DNA from: Terrisporobacter mayombei
GTDB lineage: Bacteria > Bacillota > Clostridia > Peptostreptococcales > Peptostreptococcaceae
DNA: 64,000 nt
Direction: 5' to 3'
Assembly: GCF_020748465.1 (NCBI RefSeq)
Contig: NZ_JAHZMP010000002.1
Span: 744,001 to 808,000, forward strand
Shown: positions 52,734-60,768 of the stretch, piece after piece
Position numbering within the stretch: position 1 is the first letter of the stretch
How the letters are laid out: every line of letters begins with the position of its first letter
Made by a program: the position numbers and the translations under genes
The notes under the pieces: model-generated
Told to the model about the DNA's origin: nothing
The model's database searches: none
Seen by the model: the letters and a program-made list of their open reading frames with translations, nothing else

Positions 52734-54056
52734 CTATAGTTCTCCTATTACAGAAGAAAATATATCATCCACCTTTAATATGGCGGGTGAATAAGAAAAT
52801 CCAGGCATATTAAAGAAGTTTAGTTGTTCTCCTTTGCTTTCTAATATATTTAAGTCTTCCTTAGGAGTTAATCTATTTCTTATAAGTGGTTCATCAAAGG
52901 ATACATCCCCGTAGTATTTTCCACTACAAGTTATGAAATACTGTGCTCTTTTTAGAACTACACCTATTTTTTTTAAATCTTCAAAAGAAATATTTGAAAC
53001 TCTGCGTATGGCCATTATTCTATTAACGGATCTTTCACCTATACCTGGAATTCTAAGTAGCATTTCTTTAGGTGCTTTGTTTATTTCCAGTGGAAATATA
53101 TGAATATTTTGCAAAGCCCAATTAGTTTTAGGATCAAAATTTATATCAAGGTTTGGATTTTCTTCACTTAGCAATTCCTTAGCATTAAATCCATAAAATC
53201 TAAGAAGCCAGTCTGCTTGGTAAAGCCTATGCTCTCTCAGTGTTGGTGGATTTTTAATTTCTGGCAGTCTTTTGTCATTTGTTACTGGTACAAAAGCTGA
53301 GTAATAAACTCTCTTCAAGTTCATTTTTTTGTATAAGCTCTCACTTAAAGTTAGTATTTTTAAATCACTTTCTGGCGATGCTCCAACTATTAATTGTGTA
53401 CTTTGCCCTCCAGGCACAAAACTTGGAGCATTTTTAAAGTTTTTTCTTTCACTATTATTTTGAATGATATTATTACTAATATGTTTCATTGGTAATAATA
53501 TTTTATTTTTATCTTTGTCTGGAGCTAATATTTTTAGACTTTCTGATGATGGAAGCTCTATATTTACACTCATTCTATCGACTAAAAGACCTGCTTTATT
53601 TATTATATCTTGATCAGCACCAGGTATGGCCTTTAAATGTATATATCCATTAAAATTATGCTCATTTCTAAGTTTATAAACTGTTTCGTACAATTTTTCC
53701 ATGGTGAAGTTGGCATTTTTTACTATGGCTGAACTTAGAAATAAGCCTTCAATATAATTTCTTTTATAAAAATTTATAGTTATATCACATATTTCATCTG
53801 GAGTAAATGTAGCTCTTGGAAAGTCGTTGGAAGTTCTACTTACACAATAACTACAATCGTAAATACAAACATTACTCATGAGAATTTTAAGAAGAGATAC
53901 GCATCTTCCATCTGGTGTAAATGAGTGACAAATACCACTTATGGAAGCATTTCCTATACCTCCTTTTTTATTTTTTCTATTACTTCCACTTGAAGAACAA
54001 GATACATCGTATTTTGCAGCAGATGATAATATTTCAAGCTTTCTTTGTAAATCCAA
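52734..54056 (-). CDS. Radical-SAM DNA modification/repair protein (TIGR03916)
   Basis: A 440-residue protein. The radical-SAM cysteines are in CIYDCSYC (Cx3Cx2C, near residue 70), and a helix-hairpin-helix DNA-binding motif is at LRIPGIGERSVNRIMAIRR (near 342). The start is TTG 54056, four to six bases after AGGAGGTGA. It forms a two-gene operon with the DUF4130 protein. The substrate lesion is unknown. A LexA-like operator over its promoter suggests SOS induction, which agrees with a DNA-repair role. Confidence 0.92.
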   Translation of the reverse strand: MDLQRKLEILSSAAKYDVSCSSSGSNRKNKKGGIGNASISGICHSFTPDGRCVSLLKILMSNVCIYDCSYCVSRTSNDFPRATFTPDEICDITINFYKRNYIEGLFLSSAIVKNANFTMEKLYETVYKLRNEHNFNGYIHLKAIPGADQDIINKAGLLVDRMSVNIELPSSESLKILAPDKDKNKILLPMKHISNNIIQNNSERKNFKNAPSFVPGGQSTQLIVGASPESDLKILTLSESLYKKMNLKRVYYSAFVPVTNDKRLPEIKNPPTLREHRLYQADWLLRFYGFNAKELLSEENPNLDINFDPKTNWALQNIHIFPLEINKAPKEMLLRIPGIGERSVNRIMAIRRVSNISFEDLKKIGVVLKRAQYFITCSGKYYGDVSFDEPLIRNRLTPKEDLNILESKGEQLNFFNMPGFSYSPAILKVDDIFSSVIGEL

Positions 54057-54129
54057 AACTTCACCTCCTTTAAAAATATTTATGTTAAATTAATAAGTAT
54101 ATATTATTAATTGTAAAACTTCCTCTAAA

Positions 54130-54143
54130 GGAACATATGTTCC
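54130..54143 (-). promoter_or_regulatory. LexA-type SOS operator
   Basis: GGAACATATGTTCC is a perfect 14-base palindrome holding GAAC-ATAT-GTTC, which agrees with the Gram-positive LexA box (GAAC-N4-GTTC). It lies at the expected transcription start of the radical-SAM/DUF4130 operon, 75 bases from the start codon. Confidence 0.8.
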
Positions 54144-54152
54144 CATATTATA

Positions 54153-54181
54153 ATTATAAGATTCTTTTATTATTTTTTCAA
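54153..54181 (-). promoter_or_regulatory. Sigma-A promoter of the radical-SAM/DUF4130 operon
   Basis: On the minus strand TTGAAA (54181-54176), 17 bases, TATAAT (54158-54153). The start point falls near 54145, so the LexA box would cover it. Confidence 0.75.
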
Positions 54182-54204
54182 TAGTAATATGTGATAATTC
54201 CATA

Positions 54205-54253
54205 AAAAAAGCAATTACTTTAGAAAGAAGTTTTCTAAAGTAATTGCTTTTTA
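54205..54253. terminator. Long terminator stem upstream of the radical-SAM gene
   Basis: AAAAGCAATTACTTTAGAAA and TTTCTAAAGTAATTGCTTTT form a 20-bp stem. It would stop transcripts from the 54326-54697 gene before the SOS promoter. Confidence 0.9.
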
Positions 54254-54325
54254 ATTCTTAATATATGTAAATTACACATCCTATTAAATTATAAATTCAA
54301 TTTAAAATGAATTTATAAATAGTTA

Positions 54326-54697
54326 CTAGTCTGTAAAACTTTCAATAGTTATATACATAAATCCTATTTTGTGGTAATGAATGTAGGCAGACTTATCTAC
54401 CAACCATCCATCATTACCTTCTTCCCCATCTCCTGCATTCCAATCATTGTATGCCAGTTTTTTAGGCTTAACATCATAACGTGTTTCTACAAAAGTTCCT
54501 TCATCAGTATTAAATATTTTTGATGAGTTTATCTTATAATCACTTAATGAGCCTTGCTTATCTAAATAATTGCTACTTATTTTGTTTGAAATATCTTTTT
54601 CAGAAAAAATAAATGCTGGTCTAAATATTAAATATAATATCATAAAAATAAAGACTAATATTATTAATATGATTTTATAGTTATTTTGCATTTTCAT
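54326..54697 (-). CDS. Membrane-anchored protein of unknown function
   Basis: A 123-residue protein. A single membrane helix (residues 8-26, IILIILVFIFMILYLIF) is followed by about 95 external residues without cysteine, containing DYKINSSKIFNTDEGTFVE and HYHKIGFMYITIE. Similar in plan to small anchored proteins seen in clostridia, but no family is recognised. The stop lies 70 bases before a strong terminator. GGGGG precedes the ATG by nine bases. Confidence 0.7.
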   Translation of the reverse strand: MKMQNNYKIILIILVFIFMILYLIFRPAFIFSEKDISNKISSNYLDKQGSLSDYKINSSKIFNTDEGTFVETRYDVKPKKLAYNDWNAGDGEEGNDGWLVDKSAYIHYHKIGFMYITIESFTD

Positions 54698-54777
54698 TCA
54701 AATATTCCCCCTTTTAATATCAATAAGTTCCCCCCTTAAATAAATTTAACTATTTTATTTTCAATAGAAAGATAAAT

Positions 54778-55443
54778 TTATTTATCATCATTCTCTACAA
54801 AAGAATTATCTTCAAAAACACGATGATAATAAGAATTTGATGTATAAAGTGCAGCAGCGGGATTGTGACCTAAAACCCTATCTTTTGTTACAAGAGTAGT
54901 TACTAATGCATTTGAATATTTGTAAAATAAACTATCATGACCTACGCAAAGTCCCATTACAATATTTAGTTGTGTATCTTCTGAATTTAACTTCTTAGCT
55001 TGGTAAATTGGATTACACATATTTGCTCCAACTTTTTTGCAAGATTCATTAATTCCCACGAGGTCTTTTTCCACAGCACCTGCCTTACATGCTATACCAA
55101 ATACCTCAAATCCTTTTTTTCTCAAAATTGATGCAAGTATGCGAGATTCACTTATAAGTCCTACACAGGTTGCTATACCAACTTTTTCAAAATCCATTCG
55201 TTTTGCAAATTCAACAGTTTCCTCAACTCTAGTCATAATTCCATAATATTCGCTTTCAATATTAGCAGCATTTATCATTACATCATAGTTTTCTTTTTCT
55301 TCGTATAACTTCAATGCCTCTTTTAATATATTTTCATTTAAGTTATCTGTAGTTAAACAAAATTTAGGATATGATTTATTTTGCACATTGCAATTTAATA
55401 CACCACAATCAATACAACTTCTTACAATTTCCTTTTCTTTCAT
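54778..55443 (-). CDS. DUF1847 cysteine-rich protein
   Basis: A 221-residue protein. It has a Cys cluster at the N terminus (CIDCGVLNCNVQ, near 10-21), then a Rossmann-like core (IATCVGLISESRIL) with more cysteines (ANMCNP, MGLCVGHDS). This is the DUF1847 plan, a metal-binding protein often near anaerobic methyl-transfer genes. It is the last same-strand gene after the corrinoid operon but lies behind a terminator at 55627-55670, so it is a separate unit. ATG 55443 follows AAAGGAG. Confidence 0.85.
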   Translation of the reverse strand: MKEKEIVRSCIDCGVLNCNVQNKSYPKFCLTTDNLNENILKEALKLYEEKENYDVMINAANIESEYYGIMTRVEETVEFAKRMDFEKVGIATCVGLISESRILASILRKKGFEVFGIACKAGAVEKDLVGINESCKKVGANMCNPIYQAKKLNSEDTQLNIVMGLCVGHDSLFYKYSNALVTTLVTKDRVLGHNPAAALYTSNSYYHRVFEDNSFVENDDK

Positions 55444-55626
55444 CAAAATATACTCCTTTATTTATATTCCTATTTTTAAGTTTTTCAAATACTTGAATTT
55501 CATTATTTTTATACATAAAAATTCAATATTTGTTAAGTTACCACTATAGAATTATAGCATAATTTTCCATTTATTCTAATTAATAATTTAAAATATATAA
55601 CTTTATATTTATAATTAATGAAAATA

Positions 55627-55670
55627 AAGGATATGAATAATATTATTTATAAAACATTGTTCATATCCTT
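55627..55670 (-). terminator. Terminator between RACo gene and DUF1847 gene
   Basis: AAGGATATGAA and TTCATATCCTT form an 11-bp stem with a 22-base loop, then T-rich sequence on the minus strand. It marks the end of the corrinoid operon. Confidence 0.8.
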
Positions 55671-55713
55671 GCTATCATTTTTCTTATCTTGTTTGATTTA
55701 ATTCTACGCAACC

Positions 55714-57510
55714 TTACTCAAAAGTAATAGAATCAATATAAAACTCTTGAAAATCTTTACTTTGTGATAACTCTATATACTTACATTTATTTGTAATATT
55801 AATAATCTCTTCTCGTTTCTTTTCGTTTATTAAATAATTTATTGCACCTTTTCCTGCGCAGTTTCCAATGGATTTAATTTTATTTTTAAATCCCTTTGGT
55901 ATCATCCCAATATTTACTGCACTTTCCACATCCATAAAATTTCCAAAGCCTCCACCAATATATACATGTTCTATATCATCATAGGTTAAGTTGCTTTTTT
56001 TTAGTAAAACTTTAATTCCTGCATTAATTGCCGCCTTTGCCAGCTGTACTTCCCTTATATCTTTTTGTGTAAAACTTATTTTCTTACTTTCATCTTCAAA
56101 AATCACAAATTCTTTCATATTGTTTTCTTCTTTTAATCTTTTACTTAAATTTTCATTTTTTATTTCATCCAAATCACAGATTCTTCCACTTTCATCTATT
56201 ATCTCGTATTGTAATAATTGGCTACTTATATCTAAAACTCCTGAACCACAAATTCCACAAGGTGTTTTATTATTGATAGTTTTATAAATTGTATTCTTAT
56301 TAAGATCAATACTACTTATTGCTCCATCTATGCCTCCTACTCCATATTTAATATTTGCTCCTTCAAAGGCAGGTCCTGCTGCTGTAGAACAAGTAAACAC
56401 TGTTTCCTTGTTTCCCAGAGCCATTTCTCCATTTGTACCTATATCCAACAGTAGAGAATATTTTTCTTTTTCACAAATATTTGAAGATAAAATTCCTGCA
56501 CTTATGTCACTACCCACATAAGCTGAGATACCTGGAGGGAAACTTACTATGCCATTTATGTTTATATCTAAATCAGAAGATAAACATTCATAAGTTTCAG
56601 TTAAAGTAGGTATAAAAGGGGCAAGAGCTATGTTTTTACAATTAAGCTTCATAAATAAATGAATCATTGTTGTATTCCCCACTACTACTAAATTGTAAAT
56701 TTCTTCTTTATTTATTTTATTATCTTCACTAATTTTATCTATCATTTCATTTATTTCATCTATTATACATTTGTTCAACTCATTAATTCCATTTTTATTT
56801 TCAATGGTGTAGTTAATTCTAGAAATCACATCACCACCATAGGCTCTTTGATTGTTAACTTTAGATAGGACTGATATAATGTCTCCATTATTTAAATCAA
56901 TTAAATAAAGTGCTATGGTTGTAGTTCCTAAATCTATGGCAACTCCATATTTATATTTTCTTCTATCATTACCTTGAATATGAAGTAACTTATTTTTGTA
57001 AGTAGCAAGGGTTATTTTATAGTCATTTTCTTCTAAAATTTCACTTATATTTTGTAAATCTTTTATGTTTATTTCCAAATCTATATTCAAACTTTCTTTT
57101 AATCTTTTTATATCATCTCTTTGATCTTTCAATGTTGGTTTTTTTAACTCAATATAATGTTTTTTTATATTTGTATCAAGATTATCAAAATTATCATAGA
57201 CATCTGTTAAAACATAAATATTATCTTTATTATTTATTATTTCAATTTCCATGTCATCTTCCAAATTTATCATGCAAGCCAATCTTATTTTTTCTTTCAA
57301 TTCTTCTTTACTTAAATATTTTTCATCGCTTTTAGTAGTTTTCAAATAATTATATTTTAAAACCTTTACTTTGCATTTACCGCATTTTCCTTTTGCTCCA
57401 CAGTTATTATTTACTTCTATATTATTTTCTCTTAAGACTTTTAGTAGATTATCATTTTTATTAACATAAATTGTTTTAGTGATTTCTTTATTTTTAATGC
57501 TTATTTTCAT
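55714..57510 (-). CDS. RACo-type reductive activator of corrinoid proteins
   Basis: A 598-residue protein. The N-terminal 2Fe-2S ferredoxin domain has Cys37, Cys43, Cys46 and Cys79. A linker leads to the ASKHA-fold ATPase domain with AIDLGTTTIALYLIDL (near residue 190), the DUF4445 core and GGFGNFMDVESAV near the end. RACo proteins use ATP and a low-potential electron to reactivate a corrinoid that has slipped to Co(II). It is coded in the methyltransferase operon, behind an internal hairpin. GGGGAGG precedes the ATG. Confidence 0.94.
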   Translation of the reverse strand: MKISIKNKEITKTIYVNKNDNLLKVLRENNIEVNNNCGAKGKCGKCKVKVLKYNYLKTTKSDEKYLSKEELKEKIRLACMINLEDDMEIEIINNKDNIYVLTDVYDNFDNLDTNIKKHYIELKKPTLKDQRDDIKRLKESLNIDLEINIKDLQNISEILEENDYKITLATYKNKLLHIQGNDRRKYKYGVAIDLGTTTIALYLIDLNNGDIISVLSKVNNQRAYGGDVISRINYTIENKNGINELNKCIIDEINEMIDKISEDNKINKEEIYNLVVVGNTTMIHLFMKLNCKNIALAPFIPTLTETYECLSSDLDININGIVSFPPGISAYVGSDISAGILSSNICEKEKYSLLLDIGTNGEMALGNKETVFTCSTAAGPAFEGANIKYGVGGIDGAISSIDLNKNTIYKTINNKTPCGICGSGVLDISSQLLQYEIIDESGRICDLDEIKNENLSKRLKEENNMKEFVIFEDESKKISFTQKDIREVQLAKAAINAGIKVLLKKSNLTYDDIEHVYIGGGFGNFMDVESAVNIGMIPKGFKNKIKSIGNCAGKGAINYLINEKKREEIINITNKCKYIELSQSKDFQEFYIDSITFE

Positions 57511-57544
57511 AAAATTTCCTCCCCATTATTTACTTTTATTTTAA

Positions 57545-57579
57545 AAATCCCCCCTCACTTAAAAATGAGGAAGGATTTG
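57545..57579 (-). terminator. Internal terminator/attenuator before the RACo gene
   Basis: On the minus strand AAATCC.TT.CCTCA and TGAGG.GG.GGATTT pair around a TTTTTAAG loop and are followed by T5. It lies between the DUF2284 and RACo genes and may lower RACo output relative to the methyltransferases. Confidence 0.75.
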
Positions 57580-57585
57580 TGGGAG

Positions 57586-58125
57586 CTATTTAATTACAAA
57601 ACAAGATGTATATGCAATTTTATTTGGCCCATAGTAGTATTTAATATTATTAGATTTGCAAATATCACTAACTAACATCCCATAAGCTTCCATTGAAGAT
57701 ACACATTTTTGAGGAAACCTGCATGGCTCATTAGGATATGTACATTTTGAACAAATGGTACAACATCCAGTTCCAAAAGCCATAGAATTTTCATATTTTT
57801 CTTTAATTATTTCATAAAGTTCATATAAATTTTTTTTATGTTTCTCTTCAATTTCCATCATAGTTTCAAAATCAAGAGAGTCTTCAATTTCTCCTATTGT
57901 TTGAACTATTATTCCCTTTGAATAATTAGCTAATTTTTTTCGCCCTTCTTCCAAAGCGATACAACCTGGTGGACAAGACCAATTAGTATTATATTTATTA
58001 CATTTGTTATCTTCACACATATCTCTTACTTCATACATCAATTTAATAGTAGAAACATCTAAATATGCTACTTCATTAAATCCATAAATTTTTGCCTTTT
58101 TAATTATTTCATTTATATATTTCAT
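57586..58125 (-). CDS. DUF2284 metal-binding protein
   Basis: A 179-residue protein with two cysteine groups, CEDNKCNKYNTNWSCPPGC (near 33-51) and GCCTICSKCTYPNEPC (near 119-134), then CRFPQKC. This is the DUF2284 family, thought to hold Fe-S clusters or metal; function unproven. It lies five bases after the corrinoid protein stop and lacks a clear Shine-Dalgarno, so translation is probably coupled. Its place inside a corrinoid operon suggests an electron or cobalt related task. Confidence 0.88.
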   Translation of the reverse strand: MKYINEIIKKAKIYGFNEVAYLDVSTIKLMYEVRDMCEDNKCNKYNTNWSCPPGCIALEEGRKKLANYSKGIIVQTIGEIEDSLDFETMMEIEEKHKKNLYELYEIIKEKYENSMAFGTGCCTICSKCTYPNEPCRFPQKCVSSMEAYGMLVSDICKSNNIKYYYGPNKIAYTSCFVIK

Positions 58126-58130
58126 ATAAT

Positions 58131-58781
58131 TTATGCACTTGCATTTTCTAATACAAACTTTTTAGCCATTTGAGCTGCAGAAGCTGCATCTTCTGTATAA
58201 GCATCTGCACCAATTTCAGTAGCAAATTCTTGTGTTATTGGGGCTCCACCAACCATTACTTTAATATTATTTCTTAAGTTGCATCCATTTAATGCTTGAA
58301 CCGTTTCTTTTAAAGCTGGCATTGTTGTAGTTAATAGAGCTGATGCTGCTACTATTTTTGTATCTGGATTTTCTTCTAAAGTAGATATAAACTTATCAGG
58401 TGACACATCAACACCTAAATCTATGACTTCAAATCCTGAACTTTCCAACATCATTATAACAAGATTCTTGCCTATATCATGTAAATCACCTGCTACTGTT
58501 CCCATTATTACTTTACCTATAGAAATGGAATTGTCTCCTCCTAAATGTGGTTTTAATACTTCAACTCCCTTTTTCATAGCACGAGCAGCTACTAACATTT
58601 CAGGTACAAATATTTCATTTTTAGTGAATTTATCTCCAACTATACTCATAGCCTCTATCATACCCTTGTTTAATATTTCATTAGGTTCACAACCTGCTTG
58701 TAAAGCTTGTTCAACTAATTCTCCTATTTTTTTAGATTTTCCTCCTTGTACTGCTTTTGAAATAGCTTCTATATTTGACAT
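58131..58781 (-). CDS. Corrinoid (B12-binding) methyl-carrier protein
   Basis: A 216-residue protein of the MtaC/MtvC type. Helical N-terminal cap (1-85), then a Rossmann-like B12 domain with GDLHDIGKN (DxHxxG: Asp99, His101, Gly104), the base-off ligand His, plus MVGGAPIT near 190. It carries the methyl group between the two methyltransferases of the operon. ATG 58781 is chosen with AAAGGGG eight bases upstream; the frame starts at TTG 58799 without need. Confidence 0.96.
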   Translation of the reverse strand: MSNIEAISKAVQGGKSKKIGELVEQALQAGCEPNEILNKGMIEAMSIVGDKFTKNEIFVPEMLVAARAMKKGVEVLKPHLGGDNSISIGKVIMGTVAGDLHDIGKNLVIMMLESSGFEVIDLGVDVSPDKFISTLEENPDTKIVAASALLTTTMPALKETVQALNGCNLRNNIKVMVGGAPITQEFATEIGADAYTEDAASAAQMAKKFVLENASA

Positions 58782-58838
58782 AATAATATCCCCTTTCAAC
58801 CATTGTAAATTTCAAAATATCATATTTAATTTGTGTTT

Positions 58839-59642
58839 TTATTTTTTATTACCTATTAACCCTTCTCTATAAGCTCCTATATATTCTAAACAAAATTCAT
58901 CTTCCTCTAACAAGGCTTCTGTTGCATATATAAGTCCTAACATATCTCTATTTGTAGGATCTACTATAGCTGAGTCCATACCTGCATTTCTTGCTAGAAC
59001 CATAAATGCTTGGTTTATTAATTTTCTTGCAGGCAAACCAAAAGATATGTTACTTAACCCACTAGTTATATGAATTGTTGGATATTCTTTTTTAATTCTT
59101 CTACAGCACTCTGCAAAAGTAGTTAAAGCTGTTTCGTCTGTCCCTAGTGTTACTACCAAAGGATCTATATGAAGTCTAGATGGATCTATATTATATTCCT
59201 TGGCCTTGGCCATTATATTTTCAAATACTTCCATTCTTCTTTCCACTGAATTTGGAATTCCTTTGTCATCACAAAGTAGTGCTACACATTCCCACTTAGT
59301 ATTAGCTATTACAGGAAAGATTACATCTATCTTCTCTCCTTCTAAAGATACAGAATTTATAATTCCTTCTCTTTTACAAAATGGGATAGCTTTTACACAA
59401 GAATGTGGACTTGGAGAATCTATACAAATAGGTACATCTGTTACTTCTTGAACTAATTCTATCATCCATTTTAAAGTTTCAACTTCCATATCTTCTGGCA
59501 CAGATGCACATACATCTATGTATGTAGCATTGGCCTCTGCCTGAATTTTTGCCCTATGTTTTATAAATTCATTATCTTTATTAATAATAGCTTCTCCAAC
59601 TACTGGGATTGAGCCATTTAACTTTTCACCTATTATAATCAT
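58839..59642 (-). CDS. Methylcorrinoid:tetrahydrofolate methyltransferase (DHPS fold)
   Basis: A 267-residue TIM-barrel protein of the pterin-binding (AcsE/MtvA/MtgA) family. Segments IIIGEKLNGSIP, IDVCASVPED, VPICIDSPSP, ITSGLSNISFGLPARKLIN (near 190-210) and the closing DMLGLIYATEALL match. It would take the methyl from the corrinoid protein onto tetrahydrofolate for the Wood-Ljungdahl pathway. It is 57 bases from the corrinoid gene and 21 from the UroD-family gene, inside one operon. Confidence 0.94.
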   Translation of the reverse strand: MIIIGEKLNGSIPVVGEAIINKDNEFIKHRAKIQAEANATYIDVCASVPEDMEVETLKWMIELVQEVTDVPICIDSPSPHSCVKAIPFCKREGIINSVSLEGEKIDVIFPVIANTKWECVALLCDDKGIPNSVERRMEVFENIMAKAKEYNIDPSRLHIDPLVVTLGTDETALTTFAECCRRIKKEYPTIHITSGLSNISFGLPARKLINQAFMVLARNAGMDSAIVDPTNRDMLGLIYATEALLEEDEFCLEYIGAYREGLIGNKK

Positions 59643-59663
59643 TTTTATTCCTCCAATTAAAGA

Positions 59664-60743
59664 TTATTCTCCACAGTAGAATTTACGAGATTCTCTGTAT
59701 ATGATTTCTTGACCTTTTGAGTATCTTTCTTGGTTTGGCTCACGATACCACATTACATATCTTCCATCTTTTCCAAACTCTTTAATCCTATCTATTAAAG
59801 CTTTTTCATACTCTTCATCAGATAATTGACCCTCTGGGTCTGGTGAAAATGCACTGACTTGTGGTAACTTATCGCCATATTTTTCAAGTAAAGCTATTTT
59901 ATCGTTACAGCAGTCTTGGCCTTCCCAGAAATCAAATCCTACTTTAATAAAGTTTTCTATTTGATTTTCTACAGAGCCACAAGAATGGAAACTAACTAAT
60001 AATCCCATTTCATGGGCTGCATCAACAATTTTCTTATAAGGAGGTAGCATTACTTCTTCAAAAGTTGATGGTGAGAAGAATGAACTTCTTTGAGTACCCA
60101 TATCGTCATGGAATATGATTATATCTGCATGATATACCTCCTTTGCTATTTTAAACAAGTCAATTAACCAGTCTGCTAGTTTATCATAAAACTCTCCTAA
60201 TGCTTCTTCCTCTTCTAATAAATAACAAAATGTATCTTCAAAACTAGTTAAGTCAGCAGTTCTTTCAAATAATCCATTTACTATAGCAAACATTGTAGCT
60301 CTAGTAGGGTCTAGTGCATCCTTGTAATTTTCTTCATAATCTTTTTGCCAATCTATATCATTTAAATCTGGAAATACTAATTCTTCTTTCCATTTAGTTA
60401 TATCGCTAAGTCTTCTTGTTCCTGGTTTAACCATAGCTGCATTTGTAAGAGGTTCATATTCCCACTCTATTCCAAACCAGTCTTTACCACCTTTCCATCT
60501 TGCAAGAGCATCTGGCATAACTAATGGCTGGATAAAGTTTATATCTCCTCCCATTACAGGTAACCAAAGCGGCATTTCATTATTTGCTATTCTAAGAAGA
60601 TTTTCCTTTTCACTAATAGGAGTATCAAACTTATATGTTTGTATTTTTACACCTCCGTAAGGTGGTGGTACTATATTATTTAATTTTTTATTTTCAACTT
60701 CCTTTTCATTAAATTCATACTTACTTACTGCTTTTGAACTCAT
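59664..60743 (-). CDS. UroD-family corrinoid methyltransferase (substrate-specific)
   Basis: A 359-residue TIM-barrel member of the uroporphyrinogen-decarboxylase fold used by MtaA/MtvB-type methyltransferases. The zinc-binding His and Cys are in FHSCGSVEN (near residue 250), with a further Cys pair in GQDCCND. A long N-terminal extension (1-55) precedes the barrel. In MtvABC-type operons such a protein demethylates the substrate and methylates the corrinoid protein. The substrate is unknown; vanillate-like methoxy-arenes are the precedent. Confidence 0.9.
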   Translation of the reverse strand: MSSKAVSKYEFNEKEVENKKLNNIVPPPYGGVKIQTYKFDTPISEKENLLRIANNEMPLWLPVMGGDINFIQPLVMPDALARWKGGKDWFGIEWEYEPLTNAAMVKPGTRRLSDITKWKEELVFPDLNDIDWQKDYEENYKDALDPTRATMFAIVNGLFERTADLTSFEDTFCYLLEEEEALGEFYDKLADWLIDLFKIAKEVYHADIIIFHDDMGTQRSSFFSPSTFEEVMLPPYKKIVDAAHEMGLLVSFHSCGSVENQIENFIKVGFDFWEGQDCCNDKIALLEKYGDKLPQVSAFSPDPEGQLSDEEYEKALIDRIKEFGKDGRYVMWYREPNQERYSKGQEIIYRESRKFYCGE

Positions 60744-60768
60744 ACTATTTCCCCCTTATTTTTATAAA

